A stretch of DNA of 64,000 nt. Origin: Phycisphaeraceae bacterium (GTDB lineage Bacteria > Planctomycetota > Phycisphaerae > Phycisphaerales > UBA1924). The notes beneath the pieces were generated by a model. The model searched no databases. It was not told the origin of the DNA and saw only the letters and a list, made by a program, of their open reading frames with translations. The translations under genes and the position numbers were made by a program. This document shows, one piece after another, positions 33,709 to 41,848 of this stretch. Where the stretch lies: assembly GCA_019636845.1 (NCBI GenBank), contig JAHBWV010000001.1, positions 2,604,001-2,668,000 on the forward strand. Direction: 5' to 3'. Numbering within the stretch: position 1 is the stretch's first letter; each line of letters opens with the position of its first letter.

Positions 33709-34554
33709 TCAGATGCGGCGTCTGAGCAGGAGGGCGGTCTGATCGCCGTACGCGCGTTCCGTCGCGCCGAGGGGCTCGAAGCCGGCAGAGGCCATGCGGA
33801 GGAAGCACTCTCGGTCATAGAAGATGTTTGCGTTCGGGCCGGTGCCGAGCGAGCGGCAGGACCAGTCGCCTTCGGCGGCTTGTTCGGAGAAGTGGGCGAT
33901 GATGTTGGTTGTGAGCCGCCAGTCTGGTGCGTGGGCGATGGTGCTGCGGATGAAGGCGCGGTCGTGGATTGTCACATAGAGCAGTGCGCCGGGGCGGAGC
34001 ACGCGTGCGAGTTCGAGCAGCCACGCGTCGGCGAGATGCTCGATATGCGTGAAGACGGAACCGGCGTAGACCAGATCGAGCATCGCGTCGGGGAGCGGGA
34101 GATGGGGCGCGGTGGTGTTGGTAAAGACACTGAGTGCGGCGCAGAGGTTGCGGCGGCACCAGTCCACTGCGATCGGATCGATATCACACCCCCAGAGTTC
34201 CCACCCCGGGCGCGTGGCGCGGAGGATGCGGAGCATGGGCCCGGCGGCGCACCCGAAGTCGAGCACGCGAGGTGATGGGTCAAGGCCTTGAGCATGCGGC
34301 TCGAGCGTGGCGAGCATGGAATCGACGTGGCGCTGGGCGAGCCGGAGGTACTCGGCGGGAGTCTGCCCGTAGCCGCGCCAGAGTTCGACGGGTGGGATCG
34401 GGTATCCGTCTGAGCCTGGGGTGTCGTTCCCGAAAGGACCTCGGAGCGGGATGGTACGGGTGCGGAATCGGCCCTGCGGTGGCGCGGGGGATTCGGGCGG
34501 TCCGAGCACGCCGCACGGGATGATGCGGCGGGGCGCGTTGGGTGGGCCGGTCAT
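33709..34554 (-). CDS. Class I SAM-dependent methyltransferase
   Basis: The 281-residue protein has a Rossmann methyltransferase domain: motif I VLDFGCAAGPML (residues about 96-107), motif II WGCDIDPIAVDWCR, then LVYAGSVFTHIEHL and ELARVLRPGALLYVTIHD. The first 75 residues are Pro/Arg-rich with an ELWRGYGQTPAEYL segment common in methyltransferases acting on glycans or polyketides. The substrate is unknown. It ends 43 bases upstream of the ppc start on the same strand but is read first in that direction, so both may share a transcript. Confidence 0.82.
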   Translation of the reverse strand: MTGPPNAPRRIIPCGVLGPPESPAPPQGRFRTRTIPLRGPFGNDTPGSDGYPIPPVELWRGYGQTPAEYLRLAQRHVDSMLATLEPHAQGLDPSPRVLDFGCAAGPMLRILRATRPGWELWGCDIDPIAVDWCRRNLCAALSVFTNTTAPHLPLPDAMLDLVYAGSVFTHIEHLADAWLLELARVLRPGALLYVTIHDRAFIRSTIAHAPDWRLTTNIIAHFSEQAAEGDWSCRSLGTGPNANIFYDRECFLRMASAGFEPLGATERAYGDQTALLLRRRI

Positions 34555-34582
34555 GCTTTCAGGCCTGTGTGATTCGATCTGG

Positions 34583-34759
34583 TCAGGTCTTCAGGATGAC
34601 GTAGAGGGCGTGGATGAGACCTGGGACGTAGAAAAGCAGGGTGAGGATGATGCTGATGATGAGGGCCATGCCGAGGCCCTTCTTGAGGAAGACGGCCAGA
34701 GGCGGGATGAGAATCGCGATGATGACCATCAGGAGGGTGTTCGTCTGCAGGTCGCTCAT
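34583..34759 (-). CDS. YqaE/Pmp3-family small membrane protein
   Basis: The 58-residue protein consists of two transmembrane helices. The first carries the family signature IIAILIPPLAVFLKKG, and the second ends FYVPGLIHALYVI. Pmp3-type proteolipids are stress-related and affect membrane potential in yeast and plants; the bacterial role is unclear. GGAG lies about 10 bases before ATG 34759. It is 28 bases upstream of the methyltransferase gene, in the same direction. Confidence 0.88.
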   Translation of the reverse strand: MSDLQTNTLLMVIIAILIPPLAVFLKKGLGMALIISIILTLLFYVPGLIHALYVILKT

Positions 34760-35237
34760 GTGTCGGCTCCGCGAGTGGTTGGACTTGGAGAGCGTTGGCA
34801 GAGGAAGAGAGTCCGCATGCGACGCTCCCGGCGCGCAGCATAACAGGCGTGTCGGCACCACGCCAGCGAGGGCAGGGGGTGAGAGAGGGAGGCGATGGTG
34901 TCGGGTGCTGGGGCAGGAGGGGATGGAGATCGGCGATGGCCCTTTGCTGTGGTTCGGCGCAGCGACGCGAGACGGGAGCGCGAGGTGAAGGGCTCAGCGA
35001 TCCATGCGACGGGGAGGGCGATGCCGGGCTGGATGTGGGCGGGTTGGCGAGGTGCAAGGCCGAGTTATGGGATCGCGGGGGTTCGAACAAGAGGAAGTTC
35101 GGCGACTTGAAGCAGACCGTTTTGTCGCTTGTGCGACAGAAGACGGTACGATGGTGCCCGGTGCGCGTGCGGGCACGGCTTTTGTGGCGTGCTTGTTTCG
35201 GTGTGCGCATGAGCGTGCGGCGTTCTGGAGTGCATCG
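34760..35237. other. Gene-free stretch of 478 bases
   Basis: No supported coding frame is seen. It separates the divergent Pmp3-like and membrane-protein genes. The only structure noted is the interrupted inverted repeat at 35116-35147, followed by a TACGAT hexamer at 35147-35152. Confidence 0.5.
35116..35147. repeat. Interrupted inverted repeat upstream of a membrane-protein gene
   Basis: ACCGT...TGTCGC-TTGT-GCGACA...ACGGT forms a two-part stem of 6 and 5 bp. It lies about 90 bases before ATG 35238 and next to a TACGAT hexamer, so it could be an operator or a leader hairpin. Confidence 0.45.
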
Positions 35238-35990
35238 ATGAATCGCTGGATACTGGCGGGCATACTCGGGGTGATCGCGCTGATCACGACGGTCGTTTCG
35301 GTGCTTATCCAGGGGCGGAGCGCGCTGGTTGAGTTGCTGCCGAACCTCGCGGCCGAGATCGTGGGGCTTGCGCTCACCGTCGCGCTGGTGGACTGGCTGA
35401 TCGAGCGGGCGAAGATGGCCGACGAGGCCCAGCGGATGGCGTGGGCGATGCTGCACGACATCGACCACGCGGTGTGGGTGTGGCAGGGTGGACGGCGCGA
35501 GTTCCACCTTGACGAGATGTACGCGCTGCTCGACATGGTGCAGGAGCACGAGCCGATCGCGGACTCAACGCAGGAGTTGCTCGCGAACCTGGGCGTCCGG
35601 GCGTCGGACAACATCCGGCTGCAGGCGCGTCTCCTGCGCAGGCACCGGAAGCTGAAGGCCGCGATGACGTCGCTCTCGGGCCTGGCGCAGTTGCGGGAGA
35701 TCAAGCGGCTTGTTGACTCGCGATACGCGGTTGATTCGCTCCAGCTGTCGATCCGCCAGTTGGCGGACTTGACGGAGCAGGAGATCCACCCCGGTCAGTT
35801 CGGCGCGGCCAAGGGTCTGCGTGATGCGACGCTCGATGCCCAGACCAGACGCTATCTCGGTGAGCGGGGGATCATGATGTCGGCCCGGGCGGCGAGCGAG
35901 AAGTCACCGAGTTCGATCGCCGTGGGGGCAGCGATGTCCGACAGCAGCGGGCCGGGATCCGAGTTCGGTTCGGCGGGTAGGATCAGATAG
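35238..35990 (+). CDS. Membrane protein with two N-terminal helices, unknown function
   Basis: The 250-residue protein has two transmembrane segments (about residues 4-25 and 33-55), then a cytoplasmic helical domain with several Leu-rich helices (YALLDMVQEHEPI, IRLQARLLRRHRKLKAAM). It ends in a Ser/Gly-rich tail. I recognise no family. GGAG at 35227-35230 supports ATG 35238; an upstream in-frame extension is possible but unlike membrane-protein starts. Confidence 0.65.
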   Translation: MNRWILAGILGVIALITTVVSVLIQGRSALVELLPNLAAEIVGLALTVALVDWLIERAKMADEAQRMAWAMLHDIDHAVWVWQGGRREFHLDEMYALLDMVQEHEPIADSTQELLANLGVRASDNIRLQARLLRRHRKLKAAMTSLSGLAQLREIKRLVDSRYAVDSLQLSIRQLADLTEQEIHPGQFGAAKGLRDATLDAQTRRYLGERGIMMSARAASEKSPSSIAVGAAMSDSSGPGSEFGSAGRIR

Positions 35991-36120
35991 TCCGGGCCGG
36001 CTCTTCCGTTCCCCGCCGACTTCCACGCTCCTTCACTCTGCTTCCTCCCTCGCCCCCACGTCTTCCATCGCTTTATGCTGATTGAGGCCACTGGGCCGAG
36101 GCACACCCTGAGAGCGCCAC

Positions 36121-36642
36121 ATGCGACACGTCACGCTCATCACCACGGGCGGCACCATCGAGAAGACCTATGACGAGCAGACGGGCGGACTTGCCAACCG
36201 GCGTTCGCTGGTGCGAAGGATGCTCCGGCGGCTGCGCCTCGAAGAGACCTCGATCAACATCGTGGAGTTGATGAGCAAGGACTCGCTGGAGCTGACCGAC
36301 GAGGACCGTGCGCGGATCGTGGACGCGGTGCGCACGTTCGGGGGTGAGGCGGGATCGACGCTCGAGACTGATGGGATCGTGATCCTGCACGGGACGGACA
36401 CGCTCGAGGTCACGGGGCGCTGGCTGCACGAGCGGATCGTCCGGCCGCGGGTGCCGATCGTGCTCACGGGGGCGATGCGTCCCTTCGAGATGACGCGTTC
36501 GGATGCGCTGCAGAACCTGACGGAGTCGATCTTCGCGGTCGGTGTGCTGGAGCCCGGTGTGTACTGCGTGGCGCACGGGCGTGCGCTCGGGTTCCCTGGG
36601 GTGGCGAAGGATCGCCAGCGGCACACGTTCATCAAGAAGTGA
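36121..36642 (+). CDS. Half-length asparaginase (N-terminal domain only)
   Basis: The 173-residue protein matches only the N-terminal domain of L-asparaginase. The nucleophile Thr is in LITTGGTIEKTY (residue 9), the second Thr-Asp pair is in GIVILHGTDTLEVTG, and the helix PIVLTGAMRPFEMTRSDALQNL is intact. Full-length asparaginases have about 330 residues and complete the active site with the C-terminal domain of a neighbour subunit. The frame closes cleanly with KK-stop and no remnant follows, so this looks like a stand-alone subfamily and not a truncation. The amidohydrolase activity is therefore uncertain. Confidence 0.8.
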   Translation: MRHVTLITTGGTIEKTYDEQTGGLANRRSLVRRMLRRLRLEETSINIVELMSKDSLELTDEDRARIVDAVRTFGGEAGSTLETDGIVILHGTDTLEVTGRWLHERIVRPRVPIVLTGAMRPFEMTRSDALQNLTESIFAVGVLEPGVYCVAHGRALGFPGVAKDRQRHTFIKK

Positions 36643-36656
36643 AGAAGCCGGGGATG

Positions 36657-38120
36657 CTATTGCGCGGGGGGCAGACCGAGATCCTTGCGCAGCTGGTCGA
36701 GGTGCTTCTCGTAGGGCTTGTACCTGCCCGTGGACTTGTAGAGGGGCTTTCTGACCTGATCGTTTGATGCGGTCATCGTGATGCGGTCGGACTCGTAGAA
36801 CTTGAGACAGCGCTCGTCCCAGGGGAGCCCGACGAAGGCGAGCAGTTCGCGTGTCTTTTCTTCCTGGCGATCGACGAGATCGTCGTAGTGCAGCTCCATG
36901 ATCGCGCCCGGGAAGAGCCGCTGCCAGTGGCGCATGAGATCCTCGTGGAGGCGGTACATCAGGGCGATGCTGGAGAGGTCCGAGGCCCACGGGATGGTGT
37001 CCTCGAAGTCCTGGAAGTAGTTCGAGACGCAGACATCGATCGGGTTGCGCCGGCACCAGACCACGCGCGAGCCGGGGAAGAGGAGCTGGATGAGGCCGAC
37101 GTGATGGTAGTTGAAGGGGTTCTTGTCGGTGAACTTCTCTGCGCCTGGCGCGCGAGCGTTCGCCATGTCGTGGTAGCGGCGTGCCGCCTCGTCCACGGCG
37201 AGCTGGCTGAGACGCTCGGGGGAGTGGACCTGTCCGGAGAGTGGGAAGTCCGAGAGGCGCAGATCGTGGGCGATCATGATCATGTCGAGCAGCTCGCCCG
37301 CGCCGAACGCCTTGGGGTGGCTGGCGATGATCTGCTCCGTGAGCGAGGTGCCTGAGCGTGACATGCCGACGATGAAGACGAGGCGAGAGCCGGATCGCTT
37401 CGCACGCGGCGCACGCGCAACGGCGTCGGGCGTCCAGGTCTCGAGCGTGCGCTCGGTGGCGGCCTTGGTCATGGGCGCGTTGAATCGCTTGGGGGATGAG
37501 GCGTTCGCGCGTGTGTACGCGGCCCATGCGTCGTCGTAACGCTTGGCCTTGTCGTAGAGCGATGCCAAACGAAAGAGCGCGCTGGTTCGCGGCCTGTCGC
37601 CGACATCGGGGCGATCGATGACCGCCTCGAGACGCCTGATTCCTTCCGCAGCCCGATCGAGGTTTGCGCAGAAGAGGCCGAACGCGATGTCGAGCATGGG
37701 GGAGTCGAAGCCCGCGGCGTTTGCCTCTTCGATGATGCGGCACGCGCCCTCGGCATCGTCGGCGAAGTAGAGGAGTTCGGCCTTCATTTTGACGGCGGGT
37801 TCGTGCCGGGGATCGATCTCGATGGCGCGATCGAGTTCCTTCTGCGCCCGCGCGATCTTGCCCTCGCGTCGCGAGATGAAGGCGAGTCCGCAGTGGAATC
37901 TCGGATCATGCTGCTTGATCTTGACGGCGCGATCGATGGACGCGCGCGCGTCGGCGTGCTTGCCGAGGTACGCCTGGCAGAGCCCGAGGCGGAACTGCGC
38001 GTCGGCATCCTGCGGCGCGGCCTTGGCGATCTGGATGAGCGGGGCGAGCGCCTTGTGGTAATCGCCCTTCTTGTACGCGGCCTGGGCATCGGCGACGAGT
38101 TGCTGGAACTGGGCTTGCAT
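36657..38120 (-). CDS. TPR-sulfotransferase fusion
   Basis: The 487-residue protein has TPR repeats at residues about 5-220 (AYKKGDYHKALAPLIQIAKA, RFHCGLAFISRREGKIARA) followed by a sulfotransferase domain. The PAPS-binding loop is VGMSRSGTSLTEQIIASHP. The 3'-phosphate site is probably in FPGSRVVWCRRNPIDVCVSNYFQDF. Such enzymes transfer sulfate to sugars, proteins or small molecules; fusions with TPRs are common in marine Planctomycetota. GGAG lies 9 bases before ATG 38120. Confidence 0.88.
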   Translation of the reverse strand: MQAQFQQLVADAQAAYKKGDYHKALAPLIQIAKAAPQDADAQFRLGLCQAYLGKHADARASIDRAVKIKQHDPRFHCGLAFISRREGKIARAQKELDRAIEIDPRHEPAVKMKAELLYFADDAEGACRIIEEANAAGFDSPMLDIAFGLFCANLDRAAEGIRRLEAVIDRPDVGDRPRTSALFRLASLYDKAKRYDDAWAAYTRANASSPKRFNAPMTKAATERTLETWTPDAVARAPRAKRSGSRLVFIVGMSRSGTSLTEQIIASHPKAFGAGELLDMIMIAHDLRLSDFPLSGQVHSPERLSQLAVDEAARRYHDMANARAPGAEKFTDKNPFNYHHVGLIQLLFPGSRVVWCRRNPIDVCVSNYFQDFEDTIPWASDLSSIALMYRLHEDLMRHWQRLFPGAIMELHYDDLVDRQEEKTRELLAFVGLPWDERCLKFYESDRITMTASNDQVRKPLYKSTGRYKPYEKHLDQLRKDLGLPPAQ

Positions 38121-38203
38121 GCGGCTGCTCCTGGCTCGGGATGCACACCGCCCACGACACAGCGGACCGAGCCGACTCGGCCACCTTCATCGGCTGGTTC
38201 TCA

Positions 38204-38530
38204 TCAGCCGTTCATCGCAGTGATCTTGACGCTGGTGTAGCGCTGCCGGTGGCCGGTCTTGCGCGAGTGGCCCTTCTTGGGGCGGAACTTGAAGATGTAC
38301 AGCTTGTCGCCCTGGACCATGGGCTCGACGATCTCGCCGACAACGGAAGCCCCTGAGACATAAGGGGTTCCGAGCTTCGCGGTGCCGCCGGCTTCGCCGA
38401 TGACGAGGACCTTGTCGAAGGTGATCTTCTCGCCGGCCTTCGACTCGCCACCGTTGATGAGATCCACGAGGATGGTCTGGTCCTTGGTCACCTTGCGCTG
38501 GCCACCGGACTCTTCGATGATCGCGTACAT
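38204..38530 (-). CDS. rplU: 50S ribosomal protein L21
   Basis: The 108-residue protein starts MYAIIEESGGQRKVTKDQTI and contains the L21 signature KFRPKKGHSRKTGHRQRYT near the C-terminus, which binds 23S rRNA. GGAG lies 10 bases before the start. In most bacteria rplU is followed by rpmA and often obgE. Here rpmA does not follow; a TPR-sulfotransferase does, and obgE is 3.3 kb away on the other strand, so the usual operon is broken up. Confidence 0.96.
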   Translation of the reverse strand: MYAIIEESGGQRKVTKDQTILVDLINGGESKAGEKITFDKVLVIGEAGGTAKLGTPYVSGASVVGEIVEPMVQGDKLYIFKFRPKKGHSRKTGHRQRYTSVKITAMNG

Positions 38531-38700
38531 GCTTGGAACTCCGAGACTTACGATCCACGCTTGATTCGGGGCGGGTGAGAGCGGCTCACTCGTCTTGGTG
38601 CCCGTCGGGCTGTGGGGTCGGGATGGTAGGCATGTGTGCATCGCGGGGCGACTTTGATCGTCGGCCTGCGGGTGTCATCCCCACATCTTGGGACGTGCTC

Positions 38701-38709
38701 TGGTATAGT
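38701..38709 (+). promoter_or_regulatory. Extended -10 promoter candidate
   Basis: TGG-TATAGT is an extended -10 match about 48 bases before ATG 38757. No good -35 is seen. This gene has a strong Shine-Dalgarno sequence, so it would be a conventional leader. Confidence 0.4.
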
Positions 38710-38756
38710 GGGGAAGTTCCGCGGCGATGCACGCCGCAGACGGGAGGAGAGCTGCC

Positions 38757-39992
38757 ATGGCGCAACATTGGATCGTGACGAATCGTCGTGTCGAGACGGA
38801 TCCGAAGTCCGGACGGGAGCGGGTGGTCGTGACGGACTCGCAGAGCGAGCGTCTGGACTCGCTGCCGACGTTCCGGATTGCATCGTTTAAGGCCACCGGT
38901 CTGCCGGCGACTCCGAGCGCGGCCGATCTTGAGGGTGCGGTGACGTTCCTGAAGGACACCTTCGAGCCGGGGTATGACGATGTGACGAAGGCAACGAAGG
39001 CGGAGACGCTGCCGGGCACGCAGCGGATGTTCAAGTCTCTGTACGACACGATGAGCGCGGCACCGGAGGGGAAGGGGGACGTGCTCTTCTTCATCCACGG
39101 CTTCAACTACTCGTGGCCGGATGCGCTGGTGCATCTGCACCGGCTGACACAGGTGTACGCCTCGAACGCGCACAGCCCGGTCTCGCAGATCATCTATTAC
39201 ACATGGCCGTCGTGGGGCAAGATCCACCGGTACTGGAAGGACCAGGAGATCGCTGCGCCTGCGGGCATGGTGATGGGGCGTTTGTTCTCGAAGCTGGTTC
39301 GCTTCTACGCCGAGTTCTTCGATCCGGAGAGGCGCCGGGCCCGTCCTGAGCTGTGCGGCAAGCGGATCCACCTTGCGGCGCACTCGATGGGGAACCAGGT
39401 GCTGCGCGAGTTCATGCGATCGATTGTGGGCGATCAGCTGCTGAGGCATCCGGTTTTCGGGGAGACACTTCTGCTCAACGCGGATGTCGAGTGGACCGCG
39501 CTCAACCCGGGCGAGCCGATGCACGAGTTGGCGACGTACTCGGATCGCGTGCATGTCTACAACCACGTGAGCGACGATGCGCTGCGTCACTCATCGACGG
39601 TGAAGAACCCGGGTGAGAAGCGGCTGGGTCAGCACGGGCCGCAGTCGGTTGACACAAACATCCTGCCGGCGCGGACGGTAGCCGTGGATTGCAGCGCGCT
39701 CCGGCTCGGGGCGAAGTCCACGCATCCGGCTGCCAGTGGGGTGCCAATGAGGACAAACGCGGCCTCGGTGCTGGGCGCGATCTCTGACAAGGCGTCGATC
39801 GAGGCGGCGGCGCGGGTGCTGGAACAACCGAAGGGCTCGATGAAGGAGCGTCTGTTCGACCACTGGGGATACCTGCACCGCCCGGAGGTCATCGCGGATA
39901 TCTGGCAGGTGATGTCGGGGACCTCTTCGAGCCGCATCATGGGGCGGGAGCGGCGATCGAATGAGCACCTCTACCGGCTCGTGAACCAGTAA
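38757..39992 (+). CDS. Alpha/beta hydrolase of DUF900 type
   Basis: The 411-residue protein has a lipase/esterase-like fold: LFFIHGFNYSWPDALVHL (oxyanion strand), IIYYTWPSWG and the nucleophile Ser in IHLAAHSMGNQVLREF. The acid and base are probably Asp in VYNHVSDDAL and a His in the following segment. The pattern fits DUF900/esterase proteins of unknown substrate. There is no signal peptide. GGGAGGAGAG at 38742-38750 fixes ATG 38757. Confidence 0.75.
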   Translation: MAQHWIVTNRRVETDPKSGRERVVVTDSQSERLDSLPTFRIASFKATGLPATPSAADLEGAVTFLKDTFEPGYDDVTKATKAETLPGTQRMFKSLYDTMSAAPEGKGDVLFFIHGFNYSWPDALVHLHRLTQVYASNAHSPVSQIIYYTWPSWGKIHRYWKDQEIAAPAGMVMGRLFSKLVRFYAEFFDPERRRARPELCGKRIHLAAHSMGNQVLREFMRSIVGDQLLRHPVFGETLLLNADVEWTALNPGEPMHELATYSDRVHVYNHVSDDALRHSSTVKNPGEKRLGQHGPQSVDTNILPARTVAVDCSALRLGAKSTHPAASGVPMRTNAASVLGAISDKASIEAAARVLEQPKGSMKERLFDHWGYLHRPEVIADIWQVMSGTSSSRIMGRERRSNEHLYRLVNQ

Positions 39993-40189
39993 GTGGAGGA
40001 ATCCCGCGAGAGGGGTGCACACGGGTGTGCACCTCCCCCACTGCCTGGTCGAGCGGCATCGTGTGGGTAGCGAGTCTGGCTGTCGATGAGACGCACGCGG
40101 CCGACACCGGTCGTGTGGTCGGTGCTATTCTTGGCTCACGACGGGTCCGGCCTGTTACGGGTTGGGGTTCTCGTCGGGAGGTTCCGCCC

Positions 40190-40678
40190 GTGGTTCGAAT
40201 CAAGCGCATCACACCGAGCGATGGCGCGTTGTACGCGCAGGAGGTCGCGCTGCGTGAGCAGGTGCTGCTGAGGCCTCTGGGGCTGGACATCCACAAGTTT
40301 CGCGACCTGTTCCCGGGGTATGAGGATCGCTTCGAGCACTTCGTCGCGGTCTTCGATCATCCATCGGGAGAGCGGGTGATCGGGTGCGCATTGCTCCTGG
40401 CTGATTATCCGGAGCGCGGCATCGGGAAGTTGATGCAGATGGCTGTCGATCCGCAGCGTCAGGGTGAGGGTCTGGGGAGGCGGCTTGTGGTTGAGGTTGA
40501 GTGCCGCGCGTTCGGCGAGCTCGGGCTTCGCGAGTTGTTCTGCCACTCGCAGAAGGGCGCGAAGGGGTTTTATGAGAAGCTCGGCTGGGCGAGAGATGGT
40601 GACGAGTTCTCCGAGGCGGGGATCCCGCACCTGAAAATGAGCCTTGTCGCGCCGGATGAGGAAGAAGAAGTCGAGTGA
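40190..40678 (+). CDS. GNAT-family N-acetyltransferase
   Basis: The 162-residue protein shows the GNAT core: VIGCALLLADYPERGIGKLMQMAVDPQRQGEGLGRRLV, containing the acetyl-CoA loop Q/R-x-x-G-x-G/A, and FCHSQKGAKGFYEKLGWAR. The start is probably GTG 40190, with GGGAGG eight bases upstream; no conserved sequence lies before it. The substrate is unknown. It precedes a Fur-family gene by 97 bases. Confidence 0.78.
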   Translation: MVRIKRITPSDGALYAQEVALREQVLLRPLGLDIHKFRDLFPGYEDRFEHFVAVFDHPSGERVIGCALLLADYPERGIGKLMQMAVDPQRQGEGLGRRLVVEVECRAFGELGLRELFCHSQKGAKGFYEKLGWARDGDEFSEAGIPHLKMSLVAPDEEEEVE

Positions 40679-40764
40679 ACCGGCAGTGCCGCCGAGTGAC
40701 TAACCCCTTGTGAGGTTTGGGGTTGGCGTACACATCCATTGTGCGTGGATGGCGGGTCCGGGCC

Positions 40765-40770
40765 TAGGAT
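40765..40770 (+). promoter_or_regulatory. Candidate -10 element for leaderless fur-family mRNA
   Basis: TAGGAT ends 5 bases before ATG 40776 and no Shine-Dalgarno sequence is present. Confidence 0.45.
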
Positions 40771-40775
40771 TGTTC

Positions 40776-41270
40776 ATGCCGTCCTCACAAGACCACCACG
40801 CGATGGGCAGGGCTCCGAGAGAGGTGCTGCGTTCGAGCAATCTCCGCTGCACCCGTCAGCGGGAGCTGGTGTACGAGGCGCTCGCCTCGACGCACACGCA
40901 TCCAACGGCCGAGGAGCTGTTCGATCTGGTGCGGCGGCTGGAGCCGGGACTGAGTCTTGCGACGGTGTACAACACGCTCGAGGTGTTCGTGCGTTCTGGG
41001 CTTGCGCAGCGGATTCCGTGCCCGTCGGGCGCGACGCGCTACGACTCGGACATGCGCGATCATGTTCATCTGACGACATCGGACGGTCGTGTCATGGATG
41101 TGCCGGAGGATCTGGGCGTTCACCTGGTCCATGCGCTCAGCCCGACTCTGAGAGAGGATCTTGAGAATCGCCTGGGAGTCACGCTGGGGCGGGTCTCACT
41201 CAATCTGGTTGTGCATGGGCTTCCTGAGCGGCTGGGGGCGGCTTCGGACGGTGCCTCAGAGAACGCCTAG
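40776..41270 (+). CDS. Fur-family metal-dependent transcriptional regulator lacking CxxC motifs
   Basis: The 164-residue protein has the winged-helix domain of Fur/PerR (LRCTRQRELVYEAL, HPTAEELFDLVRRL, SLATVYNTLEVFVRSGL) and the dimerisation domain start YDSDMRDHVHLTTSDGRV. The regulatory metal ligands (His of HPTAEE, Asp/His of DMRDHVHL) are kept, but both CxxC pairs that hold the structural zinc are absent: HVHLTTSDG replaces the usual HxHLxCxxC. It is therefore a Fur-family member with a changed second site, closest in ligand pattern to PerR/Fur. A TAGGAT element just upstream suggests leaderless expression. Confidence 0.88.
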   Translation: MPSSQDHHAMGRAPREVLRSSNLRCTRQRELVYEALASTHTHPTAEELFDLVRRLEPGLSLATVYNTLEVFVRSGLAQRIPCPSGATRYDSDMRDHVHLTTSDGRVMDVPEDLGVHLVHALSPTLREDLENRLGVTLGRVSLNLVVHGLPERLGAASDGASENA

Positions 41271-41381
41271 CGGTTGATCGAGGGCACGTTTTGCGCCCGG
41301 TGTCCATCTGACGATCAAGTCGGGTTTGGTCGTGGTCGATAACTCAGAGCGGGGCCGGCAGGCCCCCTCTGGAGCGGTGCC

Positions 41382-41795
41382 ATGCCCGGTGAGATCAACC
41401 CCGTCCTCCACACGATCAACGGCGAGAATCGCCGCACATTCGAGCGATTCTCCGTCAGCCCCGCGTACACCGAGGTCAAGGTGCGCGTCCCGGGAGAGCC
41501 GGGGCTGCTCGAGGGGCACGCGTATGACATCAGCGAGGGTGGTGTGCGGATGGAGCTCGACCGAGCGATCGAGCCGGGGACTTCGATCGTGCTGGAGGTG
41601 AAGCTCCCGCCCGGCAACGCGAAGGGCGCGCCGGTCGAGGAAGTGCTGGCCCGCGGGACGATTATGTGGGCGGACGATGATGGTGTGCCCGGCCCGGTGG
41701 TCATGGGCGTGCTCTTTGACGAGTTCGCGACCAACGTGGATCGGGATCGGCTGCTCGGGCGTTTCGCCTCTGGGGCGTACCACCGGGCGGCGTGA
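41382..41795 (+). CDS. PilZ-domain cyclic-di-GMP receptor
   Basis: The 137-residue single-domain PilZ protein carries both binding motifs: RxxxR in NRRTFERFSV near residue 18, and D-x-S-x-G-G in AYDISEGGVRMEL near residue 50. These residues bind c-di-GMP. In flagellated bacteria PilZ proteins often modulate motility or surface polysaccharide, and the flagellar cluster is in this window, but the target is unknown. The gene is followed closely by obgE. Confidence 0.88.
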   Translation: MPGEINPVLHTINGENRRTFERFSVSPAYTEVKVRVPGEPGLLEGHAYDISEGGVRMELDRAIEPGTSIVLEVKLPPGNAKGAPVEEVLARGTIMWADDDGVPGPVVMGVLFDEFATNVDRDRLLGRFASGAYHRAA

Positions 41796-41834
41796 GTTCG
41801 GGGATTGGTTCGCGGGTATGACGACGAGTGGGCC

Positions 41835-41840
41835 TATCGT
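41835..41840 (+). promoter_or_regulatory. Candidate -10 element for leaderless obgE mRNA
   Basis: TATCGT ends 8 bases before ATG 41849; there is no Shine-Dalgarno sequence. Confidence 0.4.
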
Positions 41841-41848
41841 CAGGGTCC

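Noticed and set aside
36121-36642. Asparaginase as a pseudogene
   Set aside because: The frame ends cleanly, both active-site motifs are intact and no second-domain remnant follows before the convergent sulfotransferase gene.
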